This document shows, in pieces, positions 1-14,720 of a stretch of DNA of 64,000 nt. This stretch comes from Setophaga petechia (Eukaryota > Chordata > Aves > Passeriformes > Parulidae), in contig JANCRA010000004.1 of NCBI GenBank assembly GCA_024362935.1, forward strand, positions 22,091,121-22,155,120, given 5' to 3'. Within the stretch, counting starts at the first letter, position 1. Each line of letters opens with the position of its first letter. The notes under the pieces are model-generated. The model ran no database searches. It was given only the letters and a program-made list of their open reading frames with translations, and had not been told where the DNA came from. Made by a program: the position numbers and the translations under genes.

Positions 1-3000
1 ATTTTTACACTATGCAGCTTACAGTCAATACCTAAATTTCAACTACCAGAACTACCAAAAAAAAAAAAAAAAAAAGCAAACCTTGTTGCAACTAAGAGAA
101 CCAAAGGTATGTTCAGGGTATTGCAGGGGAAAACCCTCAAGCAACCTACAACCTCTCCCCAGTTTTGCAAGCATTACTTTCTTCTATAAACTGACTCCTC
201 TCATGTCACTAGTAAAGAAAAACCAATCATTTTTCAAAGAAATTAAGTTACTGAAGAGTTTGGAAGAAGAAATTAAAGAAAGTAATAATGACCTCAGGAA
301 AGGTTAATCATACCCTTCCCCCGCTCTTTTTTCCTGTGATCCTTATTAAGGATTTCTTCTGCCATCCTTACTCTTTAAGTAGTCCCAACAGATTACTGCA
401 AAGTATGGCCTTATTAATATGAATGAGGGTAAAAAACTGAGAGTAGACACAAAGTATACTGCATATCCATTTTAATAATTTTGGAAGTATTCTTGAAAAA
501 CAAGGAATAGGAATAAAGAACATCAAATGCTTTCCAAAATTCTCTGCCTATCACTTAACCAAAGTACCTAAAATGTTTCTTAAGATCAGAGCGAGTCTAA
601 GAAGAGAGTTACCATGGTGTGACCAGTTACCATGCATTTGCTACTCCACAGTGGTTTTTGCATGGGTAGTGCAGTTACGTGCAAATGTCAAGTTTTATCA
701 AACTGATTTGTTAGTCCTTTTTATTTCAGTAAATCTTGCTGCACTACACAGCTAATGAGAAGATTAAATACCTTTAAACACTGTGCTAAAAAGTGGCTAC
801 ACCTATATTATACCATATTAACAAATGAAGAAAAATGTATTTGAAGAACGATGTATATAACTTTATAGAAACTAATTTATTTTTAAACTAAAGTATCAGA
901 TAAAAGTAAAAGAAGACTTAAATTTTTACTAATTCTCTGATTCTATTCTATTGCAGCTCTGCTGTTACAAGTTTATTATTAACCTGCTTTTTAACTTCTA
1001 CTTGAGAAACAATTCTTTGGCAAGCTATTTTGTTATGTCACACAACTAGGCATACAGGTCATGATCCCATTCCTTCTCAACAAAGAGGTGAAACATATAT
1101 TTACCTAAATGAGAACATTTCAGCACAGTGTGGTTACAGCTGCTGTGTGTGATGTACCAATCCTCGGAACAGTTCCTTATGCATGTGTTTATGTTACTAT
1201 TGTTAATTCTCATAACAAAAAAAAAGTACTTATTCTACTCACTAAACAATCCAACAGACCAGTTATTAATGACCTGTTTCTTAATTACTTTTAAAGACTA
1301 CTGGTACCTAACCAATACGCACCAATTTCAGCACTACTTTTCTTGAGGTTTTCTGCCTTCCTATAAATCTCATCTGCATGCCAGATTTTAGTGAGACTTA
1401 GGAAAAAAATCCACATACCATTTTTCTACATGAGCTATCCATTTCAAATCAGTTATTAAAATGTTACCTTCATTGTTGCTTTGCATACTTACAATTTTTA
1501 AAACAAAATACAGTATCAAGAATAATCTCAATGCAGAGAAGATGCTCCATTCTGACTACACCTCACACTGCCATTTGGATTTATTCAAAACTCTGCTTAC
1601 AGGCATTCCATGATCACACACATTCCTCTTTTGCTCCATACTCTCCAGAAGAAGTTGTGTTAGGCTATCTTCAGTAAAAGATAGATACTGTGACAGCAAC
1701 CTGGGAACAAGTAAGCGCAGATGCAATGACTTGTACATTATACCGTGTATCAACTTCCAATAACCCAAAAACTTTTGATTTTAAACACATGACTGCAGGC
1801 AATCTTGTATTTGCTAAACTCTGGAAGGCATGAGAAATTTAAAATGAAAGGTTTACATCTTCAAAGCCCTAAATGCTGTGGCCTAAAGCCAAAATTAAGT
1901 ACCTTAAATTCTCCTCTTCCCTTGCACAGGTATTTTCTGAATTACCAAGACTGAAATGCAACCATTTCTATTTCTGTAGAAGAACAACACACAAACTTGA
2001 TGTAGGAAGGCACTTATAGCACGGGGTTTCAGACTACAACAGTGTTGTTGTAGTGAAAGTCACTGCATCACCAAGGTAACATCCTAGGTAGGACAAGGAG
2101 ACAGCTCCTTTAAGACAACTACTGACGCATGGCTATTGATTCATATGCAATACTGTACATATTATTTAAGACTGTACAATCATGAACCAGTTACTAAACA
2201 AAAATACTGATTTGCCTTTCGCAAGGAAGGTAACATAATGCTACATGAATAGATGTATCTCTTCATATATTTTACCAGCATTTCAAGTAGAATTTAATGC
2301 ATCATATAATTACACTATGATTTGTTTGCTTGAAATTATCATCTTTGAAATTAAATAAGCTTTCCAAAAAGCAAATTTATACAAATAAATTTCCTGTCTC
2401 TTTACCAAATTAAAATTTTCTTTCCCAATTTTACTGTAGCCAAAAATCTCCTGAGGAATGTGTGAAAGATAACTGTACATCAAGTTAAAGGCATCTAGCT
2501 CAGTTTAAAGCATGAAAAAGTTCCAAATGGAGTAATTTTGTAGATATAAAACCAACATACGGGAAAGCCAGCATCAAACTTCTCATTCTAATGGCTCTGT
2601 TGTGTAGCTACATAAAATCCACAGGTCAAAATTATTTTGAAGATTGCATGAATATACTTGCAAGTGCAAAGAGAGACAGAGGGACAGCTATTCTTTTGCT
2701 TCCAGAAAAAAAGACAGCCTAGAAGGATTGTATTTTTCCCTGCTCAATTTCTTATTTTTAAGATCAAGAATATCTGTTAAAATCTATTTTTCTGATGCTT
2801 CTGTTGAAGAATATTGGTATGAATTGACAGTAGCTGCTATCATTAGCTGAAACAAGAAGTCAAATCTAACAAAAAGGACTGATAATTTAGATGTTAACAA
2901 AGATACTGCCTAACCAAAGAATAAACATTTCTCTGATCAATTAGTTATGTTGCAATTTAAACCTACGGCAGGGTCCAAGATCGAAAGCAAAGCAAAGGAG

Positions 3001-3380
3001 GAGTGAAATGTCATTAATGGTTCAGACTTAGAACAAAAAAGACCATAAAGAGGACAACCTAATCCAAGTTTTTGCACCTAATGGACTAATTACTTCTGGC
3101 ACTGAAACACAGAAAAGGAGAGTAAGAAGCTCATGTTCTTCATGAAAATCAGACTTGATCAGAAGATGTTTCTCAACATAAATCAATCTACTTCAAAGAA
3201 TTAATATTTCATTATTGCTCTGCAATTACAGGGAAAAGTGAAATGCAAGTTCCATCACTTTCATGCAAAGTAACAGCCAATTCCTAAGACCAGATTCACG
3301 TATATAAAATGCTATTGGGAGATGCTTTGCAAGCACAAATCTCTGATCAGTTGAAGTGCCCTTAGCAGCTCTGAAAATTA

Positions 3381-3720
3381 CAGAAGTATAGAATAATTTA
3401 GGTTGGAAAAGACCTTGAAGATCACCAAGTCCAGCCATTAACCTAACACTGCCAGGTCCACCACTAAACCACATTCCTAAGCACCTTCCAAGGATGCTGA
3501 CTTGATCGCTTCCCTGAGCATCCTGTTCTAGGGTTTGACAACTCTTCCCATGTTGAAATTTTTACTGACATCCCATCTAAATTTCCTCCAGCACAACTTG
3601 AAGCCATTTCCTCTTGTCTATTACTTGTTACTTGGAAGATTAATCCCCACCTTGCTACAACCACTTTTGGGTAGTTGTAGAGACCCCCTGAGCCTTCTTC
3701 TCTCCAGGCTAAACAACTAA
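3381..3720 (-). mobile_element. CR1 LINE 3' fragment
   Basis: Reading the plus strand, the element starts with the reverse complement of a CR1 3' end (ATAGAATAATTTAGGTTGGAA at its edge) and runs through the 3' UTR and the C-terminal ORF2 end, to wording such as CTTCTCTCCAGGCTAAACAA. It is 5'-truncated, as is usual for CR1, and diverged. It lies in GNAQ intron 1 in the same sense as GNAQ. Confidence 0.85.
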
Positions 3721-6700
3721 CCTGTAGTGAAGCTCCTACCTGAAACCATCTGCCAGAGTGTCCCTTGTCCCTGTGGGTAGACATATACTAGTGTTTATTT
3801 CAGAAGTGCTCTTCTGAACCTAGCTTAAAGTTCCTCAACTCCTTCACAGACTGTGCTCTTTCCCATTGCTATCAAAGTATCTGCAGGTGAGAACATGGAT
3901 TTCTTTAGAATGAAGGCAGCAAAAAATGAAGTTAAGGACCACAACTAATGCATTCCAACTACAAACAGGCATTTAGTCCCTAGGATCAGATTAGACCTGG
4001 CTAAAACAAAAAAACCAAACACTTGGCCATCAGGTTCTCCACACCTACTGTTTTACCCTAGAGACCCACGCTCATTCACAGTATTTGCTAACTTAGGAAC
4101 AGCCTTTCTCTGCACTCCCCCACCTATCACCACAGGGGTAGTAATTATGAACCCTATGGAGGTGACAGAGTGACTGATTAGCTAGTAGGTGGGCAGTATT
4201 TTGAAAATCTGCAGCGCTATGTGGCTATTCCCTCTTATTACAAATACTACTGTGCAGGTACCATCCAATAAGACAGCAATGTATAAACAAGAAAACCCCT
4301 ATCTGGAACATCCTTGGTTACTCCCCAGAACAACTTTGATCCACTTGCTGAAGCCACTCTGGTGACAGCAGGTTTATTTCATGGAACTTTTAACAATGAT
4401 ATGACACATCCAGTCAAAGCACATGCACTGATTTTAGCTAGGATGTTGTTCAGTTCAGCAGAAATCTGTCTCTGGAAATACAACTCTGTCCATATAGTAA
4501 AAGCTTTTCTAGATCTTAAAATGTTATTTATCAGTCAGGATCCAAAAACTCATGAACAACGAAATGACTCCTCAATAGTACTGCTATACACAACAGAAAC
4601 AACAAGTACCTACTGCTGTTCTCATCCATCTCCTGCTTATTTATTCTTGCTTAATAAAACCAAAGACAATATAAAGAATCTATTAATAAGTACTTTAAAG
4701 GTAGCAATTTTGTTAATTACTATCTTTCATGTTTCATTTTGGCACTGTACTTATGCTTCCAGAGTTCCTTACCTCCTAGGTTTTGCAGTATGGCAACAGT
4801 CCCAGTGGGGCTCACCTGAGGAGTCCAGGGCAAGCCTCACATAGTGTGAGGACATTTTCTCTGCTTCAAAATACAACTACAGGAGAAAACAACCCTTCCT
4901 GCTTCAAACAGCTTTCTGCTTAGCTTAGTCATAGACATACAGAAGACTACACAGAAGAACTTTAATTACCTTCTCTAGTTTGGCAAAATCAGTTCAAACT
5001 CCCAGTTTCAACCTCTCAAGAAAGATAACCTGCTGTCCAACTACACTACCACGTATCACACATCCATGTGTTGAAAAGCAGGATGTATTGTCAGATGAAG
5101 GAAGGAAAGTGATCACATTCTCACCCTTGATCAAAAGTTAGTCTCAGCTTCTGATCCTGCCAGTTCTAGCTAATTAGGCACATGCTTACTCATTCACCCA
5201 GTTCTCTCGGGGCTTCTAAATCAGGTCAAAGGATTGATAAGTACTTCAGTGCTTGCTAGCAGAGGTCACAGTTCTCTCCAGTTCTGCAATCCCTCTGCAC
5301 AGATTCTTCACCTAGGCAGTATGGCATGATGAAGATGAACATAAACCATCAGGTGGCCCAAGCATGTCAAAAGTTGCAGTGTGAAAAAACAGTGACTAAA
5401 GAAGCTAGATGTACTGCAAATAAATTAATGAATTTAAATGCTCTTAAACAGATGTTTAGCGGAGTGACAGGATCTTTCATGTACACATGCAAAAATATTA
5501 GTCAAAATTGCTTCCAATTACCAATACAACTACATGGGTTGTTTGACTAAATAAAAGAGAAAATTAAAATACATTTTACAGTAAGGTTTTTCAAAAAATT
5601 AACTACTGGTGCCATCAAAAACATAAGTACCTGATTGTACACGATAGAAAGAACGAAAAGGAACTTCTATAAATAGTCACTTTCTATGGAATTGTAACAA
5701 GATGTTCCCAAGATATTAAAATATGAAGTTTAGTTCAGACATTAAGGCAGTATTGGCTAAGACATGAAAAACTTACTACTCCTAGGCAAACATTTCCAGT
5801 CCAATGTAAACTAAAATCTACCTCTCTGGTACCTCAGTCTCTTTTCTATCTCAGAGTATAAACTGGGTGATGTGCTAGAGGGGGAAACAGTATCACCTAT
5901 GAAATTAACAGCTACAGCCTTTCTACTTTCCCTACTTTAAAATTTAGTTTCAGTATGACACTTTTCCAAAAAGAAAACCTATTGTGTGATGGTAAGATAA
6001 TGATCCATGAAGCCCTGAATTAAAGCTTTATCATTTAAGAAAGAACCATGCATTATGATCCAAACTGTAGTAATTATTTAAGTGAATCGCAGAAAACCAG
6101 CAAAATGGGCAACATGCTGTCGTTCCCAGGTAATTTACAGCATCAGAAGCATTACAAAGTAAACAAAAAGAAAAAAAGAAAAAAACTCAACCAAACCCAA
6201 CCCTAGATCAGTCTGAATCACGATTTTGTTTGAGAAATGATGATACGGATTCATTAATTGATCCAGGAATAAAGCTTGGTGTCATTTCCAGTATAATTCT
6301 GAAATGTAATTCATAACACTATAATTACAAAGAGATTGCTGGGCAGAACAAGCAGCTCAAAATACTTAGTTACAGAGATACCATTCATTAAAGAAAAAGA
6401 AGAAATACTCCTAGGTGACTTTCATGTCACAACATACAATCAGAAAAAACCTTGCTTGCTGATGGACTAAAAAATAATCTACCTTGCTTGCTAAAGGACT
6501 GCCTGAAATTGAGAAATAGATTACTGTGAAAGCAATAAACTTCACAATTTGCATTACGAGTTGTTTAGGAAGGTTTTCTGCTTCAAAGAACTTCATCAGA
6601 AAATCATTTTCCCATCTCTGAGAAAGCAGATTTATTAAAAAGGTAAGTCCAAAGGAAGAATGGCAGGAAGGCTTTTTTTTTAATCTACAATTAATTTACA

Positions 6701-9008
6701 GTTGCAAAACTGAATTTTATTTACAACTGCAAACTTGATATATTTCAAGGTAGTTTCATAACACGGAAGAGGGCTGGTTTGTTTTGTTTTCTGGGATTTG
6801 TTTGTTTTTTCTAAGGATGTGGGGGTTTTTTTCTTATTTTTGGTTCTGATTTTTTTTTATTTTAAACATACCTTATTCTGAGGGGAGTGGGTAAGACTAA
6901 AAGACAAACCTTTGTAGGAGGCAAAGGCTTTTGTACATTTAAAGCAGGGTATTAAGAAAGGACAGGGAAAAAGATAATCCAGCATTCAAATGGCTTTTCC
7001 CTTCTTTCCATTTATTGGTTTTCACAAAGAGAAGAAAATAGTGTACTCCCAAGCAGCTGACTCATTACTGGCATTATCTCAGGAGAGCCTGGAAAACAAC
7101 TTGCCATCATTTGATTTTACAGGTTAAGATGCAAAGAAATCCGACAGCTTGAGAGCTCCAAAAACAACTAAAATCCAACATCAAACAAACAAATTCCCAA
7201 CACTACACAGCGTTATGATGAGGAAATAAACCCAAGAGTTGATTTCTAAAAGGTAAGATCAAAAGTAACATTTTTAGAAAGTAACAGCAAAGAGCCAAGC
7301 ACAACTACACACTCATTTGCTAAGGTCCAGCCCTCCTCATGAAAAACAGTGCCTAGTTTCCATTGGACCACTGAGCATCAGCCTTTAAAACAGAAACCTA
7401 TGGATGGGGCCAAGGTTCCAACTCCAGTGCAACCTGACAAAAGTCTCACGTCTCCCTAACTGTACTGAATGAGATGTTTTACCACAAGACCATGCCAATA
7501 TCTCCACTCCTCCCTGCAGCACAGCCAAGGCAGACAGCTAAGGTGTGCTTCACAGCCTCCCTCTCACTTCACTGTCCCAGATATCACTGTCATCAGTGGA
7601 CACCAAGACAGCAGATATGGAGATGGGACACTGGAAATATGATGTACCACATCACTCAACTGGATGGTACAGGTTCATCTTCAAACACTAGCTAGGAAGA
7701 GCATTCTTAAAGAAAGAAATAAGGATGGAGCAGGACTCACTTTAGAAGCGGGCACCTTTCTGCTTAACAGCCTCTATCCTGCCCCACCATTCCCAAAATT
7801 CCCCTATGGGAAGCCACCAGGCCTTCTAGCAGGCATGCACAAACTAAAGAGCAAAGTCCTGTCAGCTTAGACAGTTAAGCTCTGCCAAGATCCAAGGCAG
7901 GTGCTGGCTGCTCTGCTATTCCAGTACCCAGCCTAAGCATGGCAGGGATATAGACTGGCAGTACAGGCACTTCTTCCTTACAGTCTTGTCAACCTTGACT
8001 GAACAGGCTGGTTATTTCAAAAAGTTATTTGTATGTATTTTAGAATACACATATTTGGTGCACAGTACCTTTGTAGAGAATCACAAGTCTTATCCATTTC
8101 CTTCTCTCATGAATGTACACACCGAGAATTAACATTCCCCTCTGCAAATAATCTTCTGACTTTGCAGCACACTTCTACCAGTAAGTATTTTGAGGGTAGG
8201 AGAAGAGACTATTTTTCTTTCTGCTACTTTACCCAGAAATAATTTTGTCTTCTACAAAAAGAACTTGCTAACAACAGACAGACATATTTTTTGAGTATCA
8301 CCAAAACAACAGTTTGTGATTGCATCCATGTGCCACTTACCAGGATGTGCTGGCACTGACCTGGGCTTACATGCGCAGTTAGCATCATGCACCTAGTTTA
8401 CAACTGGTAACTAGTTTACAATGGTCTCAGGATGCTGCCAAAGTGTGTTTTGACAAGTTGGAGGGTTTCAATCCTGCTGTGTCTACTTAGTTTATAATAA
8501 CGTGTCAAACTCCTAAAACCATAACTACCCTATATAATGATGGAAAATGATGTGACATTACCAGGAGCACTGAGACTGGATCAGGCTCAGAGGCCACCCA
8601 GCCTACAATCAATAGGTTGAAGCTACAGCCTCTGTCAGTCCTGTAGCTATTCAGGGATCAGCTGAAAGACAGCCCTGTATCAGCCCACAGTTCAGGGTAA
8701 TGAGCTATCTTGCTGTCTTCTCAGACAGACTTAAGCTGCACAGGTGGCTGTTCTGGGAAAAGCATGCTGGCATACTGCCACTGCAAGAATTCTGAACCAC
8801 AAAACTTGTATTTTCACTGATTTCCCCTCAGGTAACTGGTCACAGTGGTCCAGGACTACTTACCAAATGATTCTTTGTACACTAAGCACTGATAAGCAAG
8901 TGTAGCATCATGAAATATAAATCCCATAGGATTTCCCCCACATTGTATGATTAACGGTCAGAGTCACCTGGTGACTCAGCTGATCCAGTGCTGCAGCACA
9001 GTCACTGT

Positions 9009-9440
9009 ATTTCACAGAAACACAAACTGGTTGAGGTCAGAAAGGATCTCAAGCAGGGTCACAACATGCTGCCCAGGACCATGTTTTTTTAATAGAAAAA
9101 AACCTGGGCAACCGGTGACAACGCTCAGTCATCCTCACAGTGAAAAAGCATTTCCTGATGTTCAGAATCTCCTGTGTTTCAGCCTCTGTCCATTGCCTCT
9201 TGCCCTATCACTGGGTATCACTGAAAAGAACCTGGCTCTGTCCTCTTTGCAAGTTCCCTTTGGATACTTACATAAATTGGTAAGATCCCTCCTTGAGTCT
9301 TCTCTTCTCCGGGCTGAACAGTCCTAGCTCTCTCAGCATTTCCTTACAGTAGAGAATTCAAGTCTCTTCATTACTTTAGACACTTCTTGCTTGAATTCCT
9401 CCAGAAGTTCCACACCTATCTCTCTTGTACTGGTGAGCTT
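9009..9440 (-). mobile_element. CR1 LINE 3' fragment
   Basis: Strong match to the reverse complement of the CR1 3' portion as I know it: TTCACAGAAACACAAACTGG at the 3' edge, then CTCAAGCAGGGTCAC, GCCCAGGACCATG, CTCAGTCATCCTCACAGTGA, TTTCCTGATGTTCAGA, GGGCTGAACAGTCCTAGCTC and TCTCTTGTACTGG. A T-rich insertion or local decay sits around 9,085. It is truncated at the ORF2 C-terminal region and has no intact reading frame. Confidence 0.9.
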
Positions 9441-12400
9441 AACCTCAGACTCATTGGTCAGCAAGCAAGAGGCAAAGAGGGCTAAGTGCTCTCTCTACTT
9501 GATAAGGAAACCTTTTCCCCAGAGTGTTTGGGCTGCATCTGCATCAGTACAGTGTCAAGTCCTGACCATGCTTCAGCTGTGTTAATGCACATCTGAAAAT
9601 TATGTAAAACCTTTCAGAGCTCTATAGGTACACAAGAAAACACAGTCCCACAGGTAAGCAGTGGTCCTATAGGCCTCAAGTTCTCATTTTTATATTTATA
9701 TTTTTATACTCTCAAATTCTCAAGATTAGATCTATTTATGAAAGTATGCCAATCTAAGATGAGGGTAAGTGGAGGAAAGTACCCTGTAAGCATCCCAGGC
9801 TATTCCAACTGCAGTTGACTCCTGAAACATCCAGTTCTTTCTTGATATCAAGAAGTAGTCACTTTCCAAGGATAAATCTGATTCCTCTGCAGAAGATGCA
9901 GAACTTCTTACAGTAGCCTCTAGAGCCAGCGTTCCTAAAGGTGCAACGTAAAGCTTTTTCACATTTCACACAAGAGCTAAGCAGCTGCTACCAGCATTCA
10001 CCAAGCATTGACACTTACACAAAAGCACTGGTGTGTAGTCTGTACAGTCAGACAGTGCTCCCAAGATGGATGAGCCATGACCACAGTGCATGCAGCACAC
10101 AGGAGAAGTCAACAGGTACCAAGACGTAGGCACAGACCACTGGGATTCTTACGTCATCGCACTCTATTTGGATGCAAGCAAGACCCTGCAAATAGCTCAA
10201 AGGGATTGTTCAACATTATTTAATAGAAGTAATGACAGCAATATGGCACATGTGCCTGAAGTACGCTCCATCAGAATAATTACTCTGAATCTTGTAAATT
10301 ATAAATACCTAAACACCTAATATTTGTCATCCTGACACCTAACAAGTTTAAACATTACTGTGCTATACTAGAAGGAAACAGAAAAACCTGGAGGTAAACT
10401 CCTGGATAGGAAAAGAACACACAACAGACTTCTGGGCAGGAGACTAGTTCTTGGATTTCTGTGGAAGACAGAAGTTGCAGAATTTGGGCAATTTCCATTG
10501 TAAGAAGAAGAAAAGCATTCTGAAAGGCAGGTTGGCCAGAGAGGTCAGAGTATCCTTGCACTGTCGAAAGTGAAGGGAAGGATGGGGAGTGGAGTGCACT
10601 TATTTAGCAGAAAAATCAAAGAAGGATTAAAATTAAATGAATAATCAAATAAAATTGAGAGGTTGAACTGCTTGTTCAACTGGCAAAATATTCTAGATAT
10701 TCTAGACAGGCGATAAACCCATAGAATTGCTGATATATAGATGTTGATTTGAAGAAGGAGGTGTAACTAAAGAAAGGATTTACCAAGTTGAAGTTTACAG
10801 TGGCTGGCTTTATTTTACACTTCAGAATTGTCTGGCAGCTAGAGATCTTCGTATTTTTGGTTTAAATTCTAATAGAGAAAAATTGAAACAAAAGCTGATG
10901 GCATAGCAAATGACAGTCTCAGGTAATGAGACAGGGCAAGGAAGTGGAGTTCCTCTAGTGCTTTCATGAAGATGGAAAAGTATAACCTCCTAAGGCCATG
11001 TAACTGACACTAAAGGTCTCAAGCAAATTACCTTGGTATTTCTGCAAGTTTAAAAATTGTGATTCCTAAACCAGAAAAGCACCATACAGAAATATGAAAA
11101 AGAAAAGGGGCATGTGTCAGAACCACAGTCAAAAGCAACTGCAGGAGCATATGATTATGACTGTACACCATCTGCTATGTGTAAATGAACAAATTTCAAA
11201 ACCAGTAGTAAAGGCACATTATAAGCACATTGTGTTCATGAGAGCTACTTTAGCAAAAACCTGACAGAATTACAAGTGTAAGTTACTGGATTTAGATTTA
11301 AAACAGGAACAACTGGGAGTCATTTCAGAACATTTCATGAAGTAGCCTAGACAGTCACAATTATACAAAGAAAAAAGAAAAACAATAAAACTAGCCTGGA
11401 TAAGAGAGGAAGTAGAAGAAGAAAATTGAAATAGGTAAGCCAAAAACATAGGAAATCTCAACAATTTTTAAGAGAAAAAGTCAAATTATGACCTCTGGGG
11501 CTCCACATAAAACCTCACTTTTTCTTAATGACAAGCCACACTGGTTCCTTATGAAACTGTTGCTGTAGGATACTTAATATTTATTAACACAGAGAAACAC
11601 TCGTGTAATTTTCTTTTTTTTTTTCTTTTAGGGAAGCGCAGACCAGATTTGCAATGACAATGATGGAGTGCCCACTGAAGATGAACAACACTGAGGAATT
11701 ATTCAAGTCAGAACGTCAGCCAGAGGGTCCAAAGGTTTTAGAAGGACTGGCTAGGAAGGCATACTGACTTGAAACTCTTGAATTATCACCCAAAAAACCC
11801 CAAAGAGTGAAAAACAGGTGAGGGAAAGAGATTGCATACCAAGACTGATAGAGTTAAAGGATTTGGATGGTTTGATGTCAAAGTCAGTGGTTTAGAAGAA
11901 CTAGGCATCTGCTAAGCAGCTGATCACACAATAAACCAACACAGCACGCATTCAGTAACAGTTGCTTAAACAGTTAAGTAGTAAACTACACAGGCAAAAG
12001 TCCTCAGCAGACAGCTGTCTTCCAAACAGGATCCCAACAATATTAAAACTTTAAAAAACCTTAAAAATCTTCACCCATGAGATAAAATAAAAACATAGAA
12101 TCATTACTGCCAGTACTTATAGGTGATGCAAAAGCTGTGAACTGATGATGATATGATGCCGAAAACTGTATCAGAATAATCTGTAAAACAGAAAGAGGCA
12201 AATACTGTGTATCCAAACACTGTTATATATAAACTTGTTAAACAATTACTAAACCCACCCTGAAAAGCAATTATTTAGAAAAGCATTTAAATTACAGCAG
12301 TCATTTAAACATGAATAGTTTAATGTCATGGCTCAGTAGGCTGTTACACTCCTTGAACACACCTTAACAATGGTATTCCACTTAGCAGTACTTATATACT

Positions 12401-14097
12401 TGTAATAAAAAGTATATACACATCACTGTTAAATTCTCATGATCTGTACTTTAGTACTGACCTTGAATTGGAAAGAACTCAAAAACCAGCTACAAAAACA
12501 GTTACAGGATCATAAAATCTACTCTACACTTACAAAGTTAGAACTGAACTATGGAACCATCCAGACTGAACCCTAAGATACTGGAGTATTTTCTTTCTGT
12601 CCTCAAAGTGGACAATAAATGAAATGTTCATGGTAATGATGAACTTAAAAAAATGAGTAGTCCGGTTATTTTACTTCTTATACTTTATCTAATGTCAGAA
12701 AACAAAATCCAAAATATATTAAGAAAGAGCTTTCAGACAGGCTGCTGGCGGTTTGGGAAACCATGTATTTTGGTTCAAAAAAACACGTATCACCTTAAAG
12801 ACACCCACACTCAAAAAAGAAAACCTCATCATGCATACCCACAAAAATAAACCTTTCTAAACCCACAAAAAAGCCTGAGTTATTGAGTACAGTGATATAT
12901 ACAATTAACATCACTATACCTAAACTACAGTCTAGATTTGTAGGTTGAAATACTGTTTTAAACTCAGTCAACAAATAAACATCTCTCTGTCTTATGGCTC
13001 TGTTTTGACTACTTCTGCAGAGTTTTGATCCTCTGTACACCTAAAAAAAAGCTGCTAAGAAATGGCAAGGTGTAAGAAAATTGTCCATGTCACTAAGCAG
13101 AAGTAGCCTGGTATCGCGAAAACAACACAAAACAAACAGATAAGCAGGTGCTTCTGCAGCTACAGATTTTTCCAGAAAATACTGTCACAACTTGAAAATA
13201 ACTAAAATATAAAGCAAAAGCATTACAAAGTAATTTCATGATAGTGTCCCCCCTTTTAAGCTATTCTAACAAAAGACTATGTCCTAGCAGCCTGACAGAT
13301 CATAGTAATATATAGTAATTTTGCATAATTACCAGTTAAAGAAATCCCACCATATTTTGTCATTTGAAACAACAAAAAGACAATCTCCTCCAGCTTTACT
13401 GCTTTTATATTATTTAATGAGAAAATTCCATAGATGAAAAATGCAATATAAGTATTTAAATCTATCCTTCTCACTTTACTACATGAAACTGAAGACCAAA
13501 AATGTCCATGAATCAAAACATTCAGACAAGGTATTTTCTGAGAACAACCAAATAAAAAACGCACTAATAAAATTAACATGGTTGTTAGCTTACAAAACAA
13601 ATAAACAAAAAAAGGCACAAAAATGTTATTACCCAGAGAATGTGTCATAAATCTCTCCAAGAAAACAATTTAAAGGCATACATACTAGCTTCACTGTTCA
13701 CCATCAGGGTGTAGGAAATACAGCCACAATTAAGCTATTAGCAAATTCTGCTCATGTTGTTTCTGTAGTTTTGGTTCAAAGGCCAAAATCTTCAGAGATT
13801 ACCATGAGTCTAGTTCTTAACCCTAATTAAACCTAATAATTAATAGGAGTGTATAACTATGTTGTGGAGCCAAATGCAAAGAAGAAAAGAACAAAATCAA
13901 AGCAAATCCGAATTCACTATTACCTTGCCTTGCAGGTAAGACAACAGGATAAATGCAATTAAGTAAATAAACCCCAAGAGAACAAAAATTGTTCTGGGCA
14001 GAGAATGTTTCTGGACTTCTATGAACACCAAAGGCATTAAAATCCAAGTTAACGGATTGTAGGATAAGCCATTTCACTAATGCTGATTGTGGGGGCG

Positions 14098-14272
14098 GTG
14101 GGGCACTGACACAGGTTGCCCAGTGAAGCTGCAAATGATCCAACCCTGGCAGTGTTCAAGGCCAGGCTACATGGGGCACTGAGAAACCTAGTCTACTGCA
14201 CAGTCCCAGCCCATGGCAGGGGGTTGGAACTTTAAGATCCTTCCCACTCAAACTGTTCTGTGATTCTATGAA
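14098..14272 (+). mobile_element. CR1 LINE 3' tail, plus strand
   Basis: Short CR1 3' end: a CAGGTTGCCCAG motif, GTGTTCAAGGCCAGGCT, CATGGCAGGGGGTTGGAACT and the terminal TGTGATTCTATGA octamer region. Only the last 175 bases of the element are present. It lies antisense to GNAQ in intron 1. Confidence 0.85.
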
Positions 14273-14720
14273 ACATGCTGTTAGGCAATTTAATGAAATA
14301 CAGTAATTCCAGCGAATCTTTGTTCTGTTTGCAGAAAATACCCAGTCTTACATTTAGACGAAAGCAAATTTACTCCTAAATTGTCTGTTCGAAATAAGCT
14401 GCAAAACCAGGAGAGAGAATAACCTAAATGAAATCCAACTTAGAGTAATTTTTATTATCTCCTTTAATTTATTTACCAATTCAATGCTAAAATAAAGACC
14501 AAGAGGATACCAAACGCAGTGAAAAAAAAAAAAAAAAACCCTCATGTTATTTTCTCTCCATATTCCCTTCTTACCAAGAAAAACAAAAGTATGTTTAGGT
14601 GCATTTCATGTTTTCAAAGGGGGAAAAATACATGTATAAAGCATTGTTTCTTACAGCTATCAATTAGGAAGATGTACACAAGCTTTAACTTCATGAAATA
14701 ATTTATTACCACAGCAGTCC

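Noticed and set aside
4314..4844. 176-codon ORF in GNAQ intron 1
   Set aside because: It opens at a TTG rather than ATG, has no recognisable family features, and lies in intronic AT-rich DNA; a chance open frame is more likely.
13277..13660. 127-codon minus-strand ORF
   Set aside because: Hydrophobic and Phe/Leu-rich composition of AT-rich intronic DNA, with no motif or homologue that I recognise.
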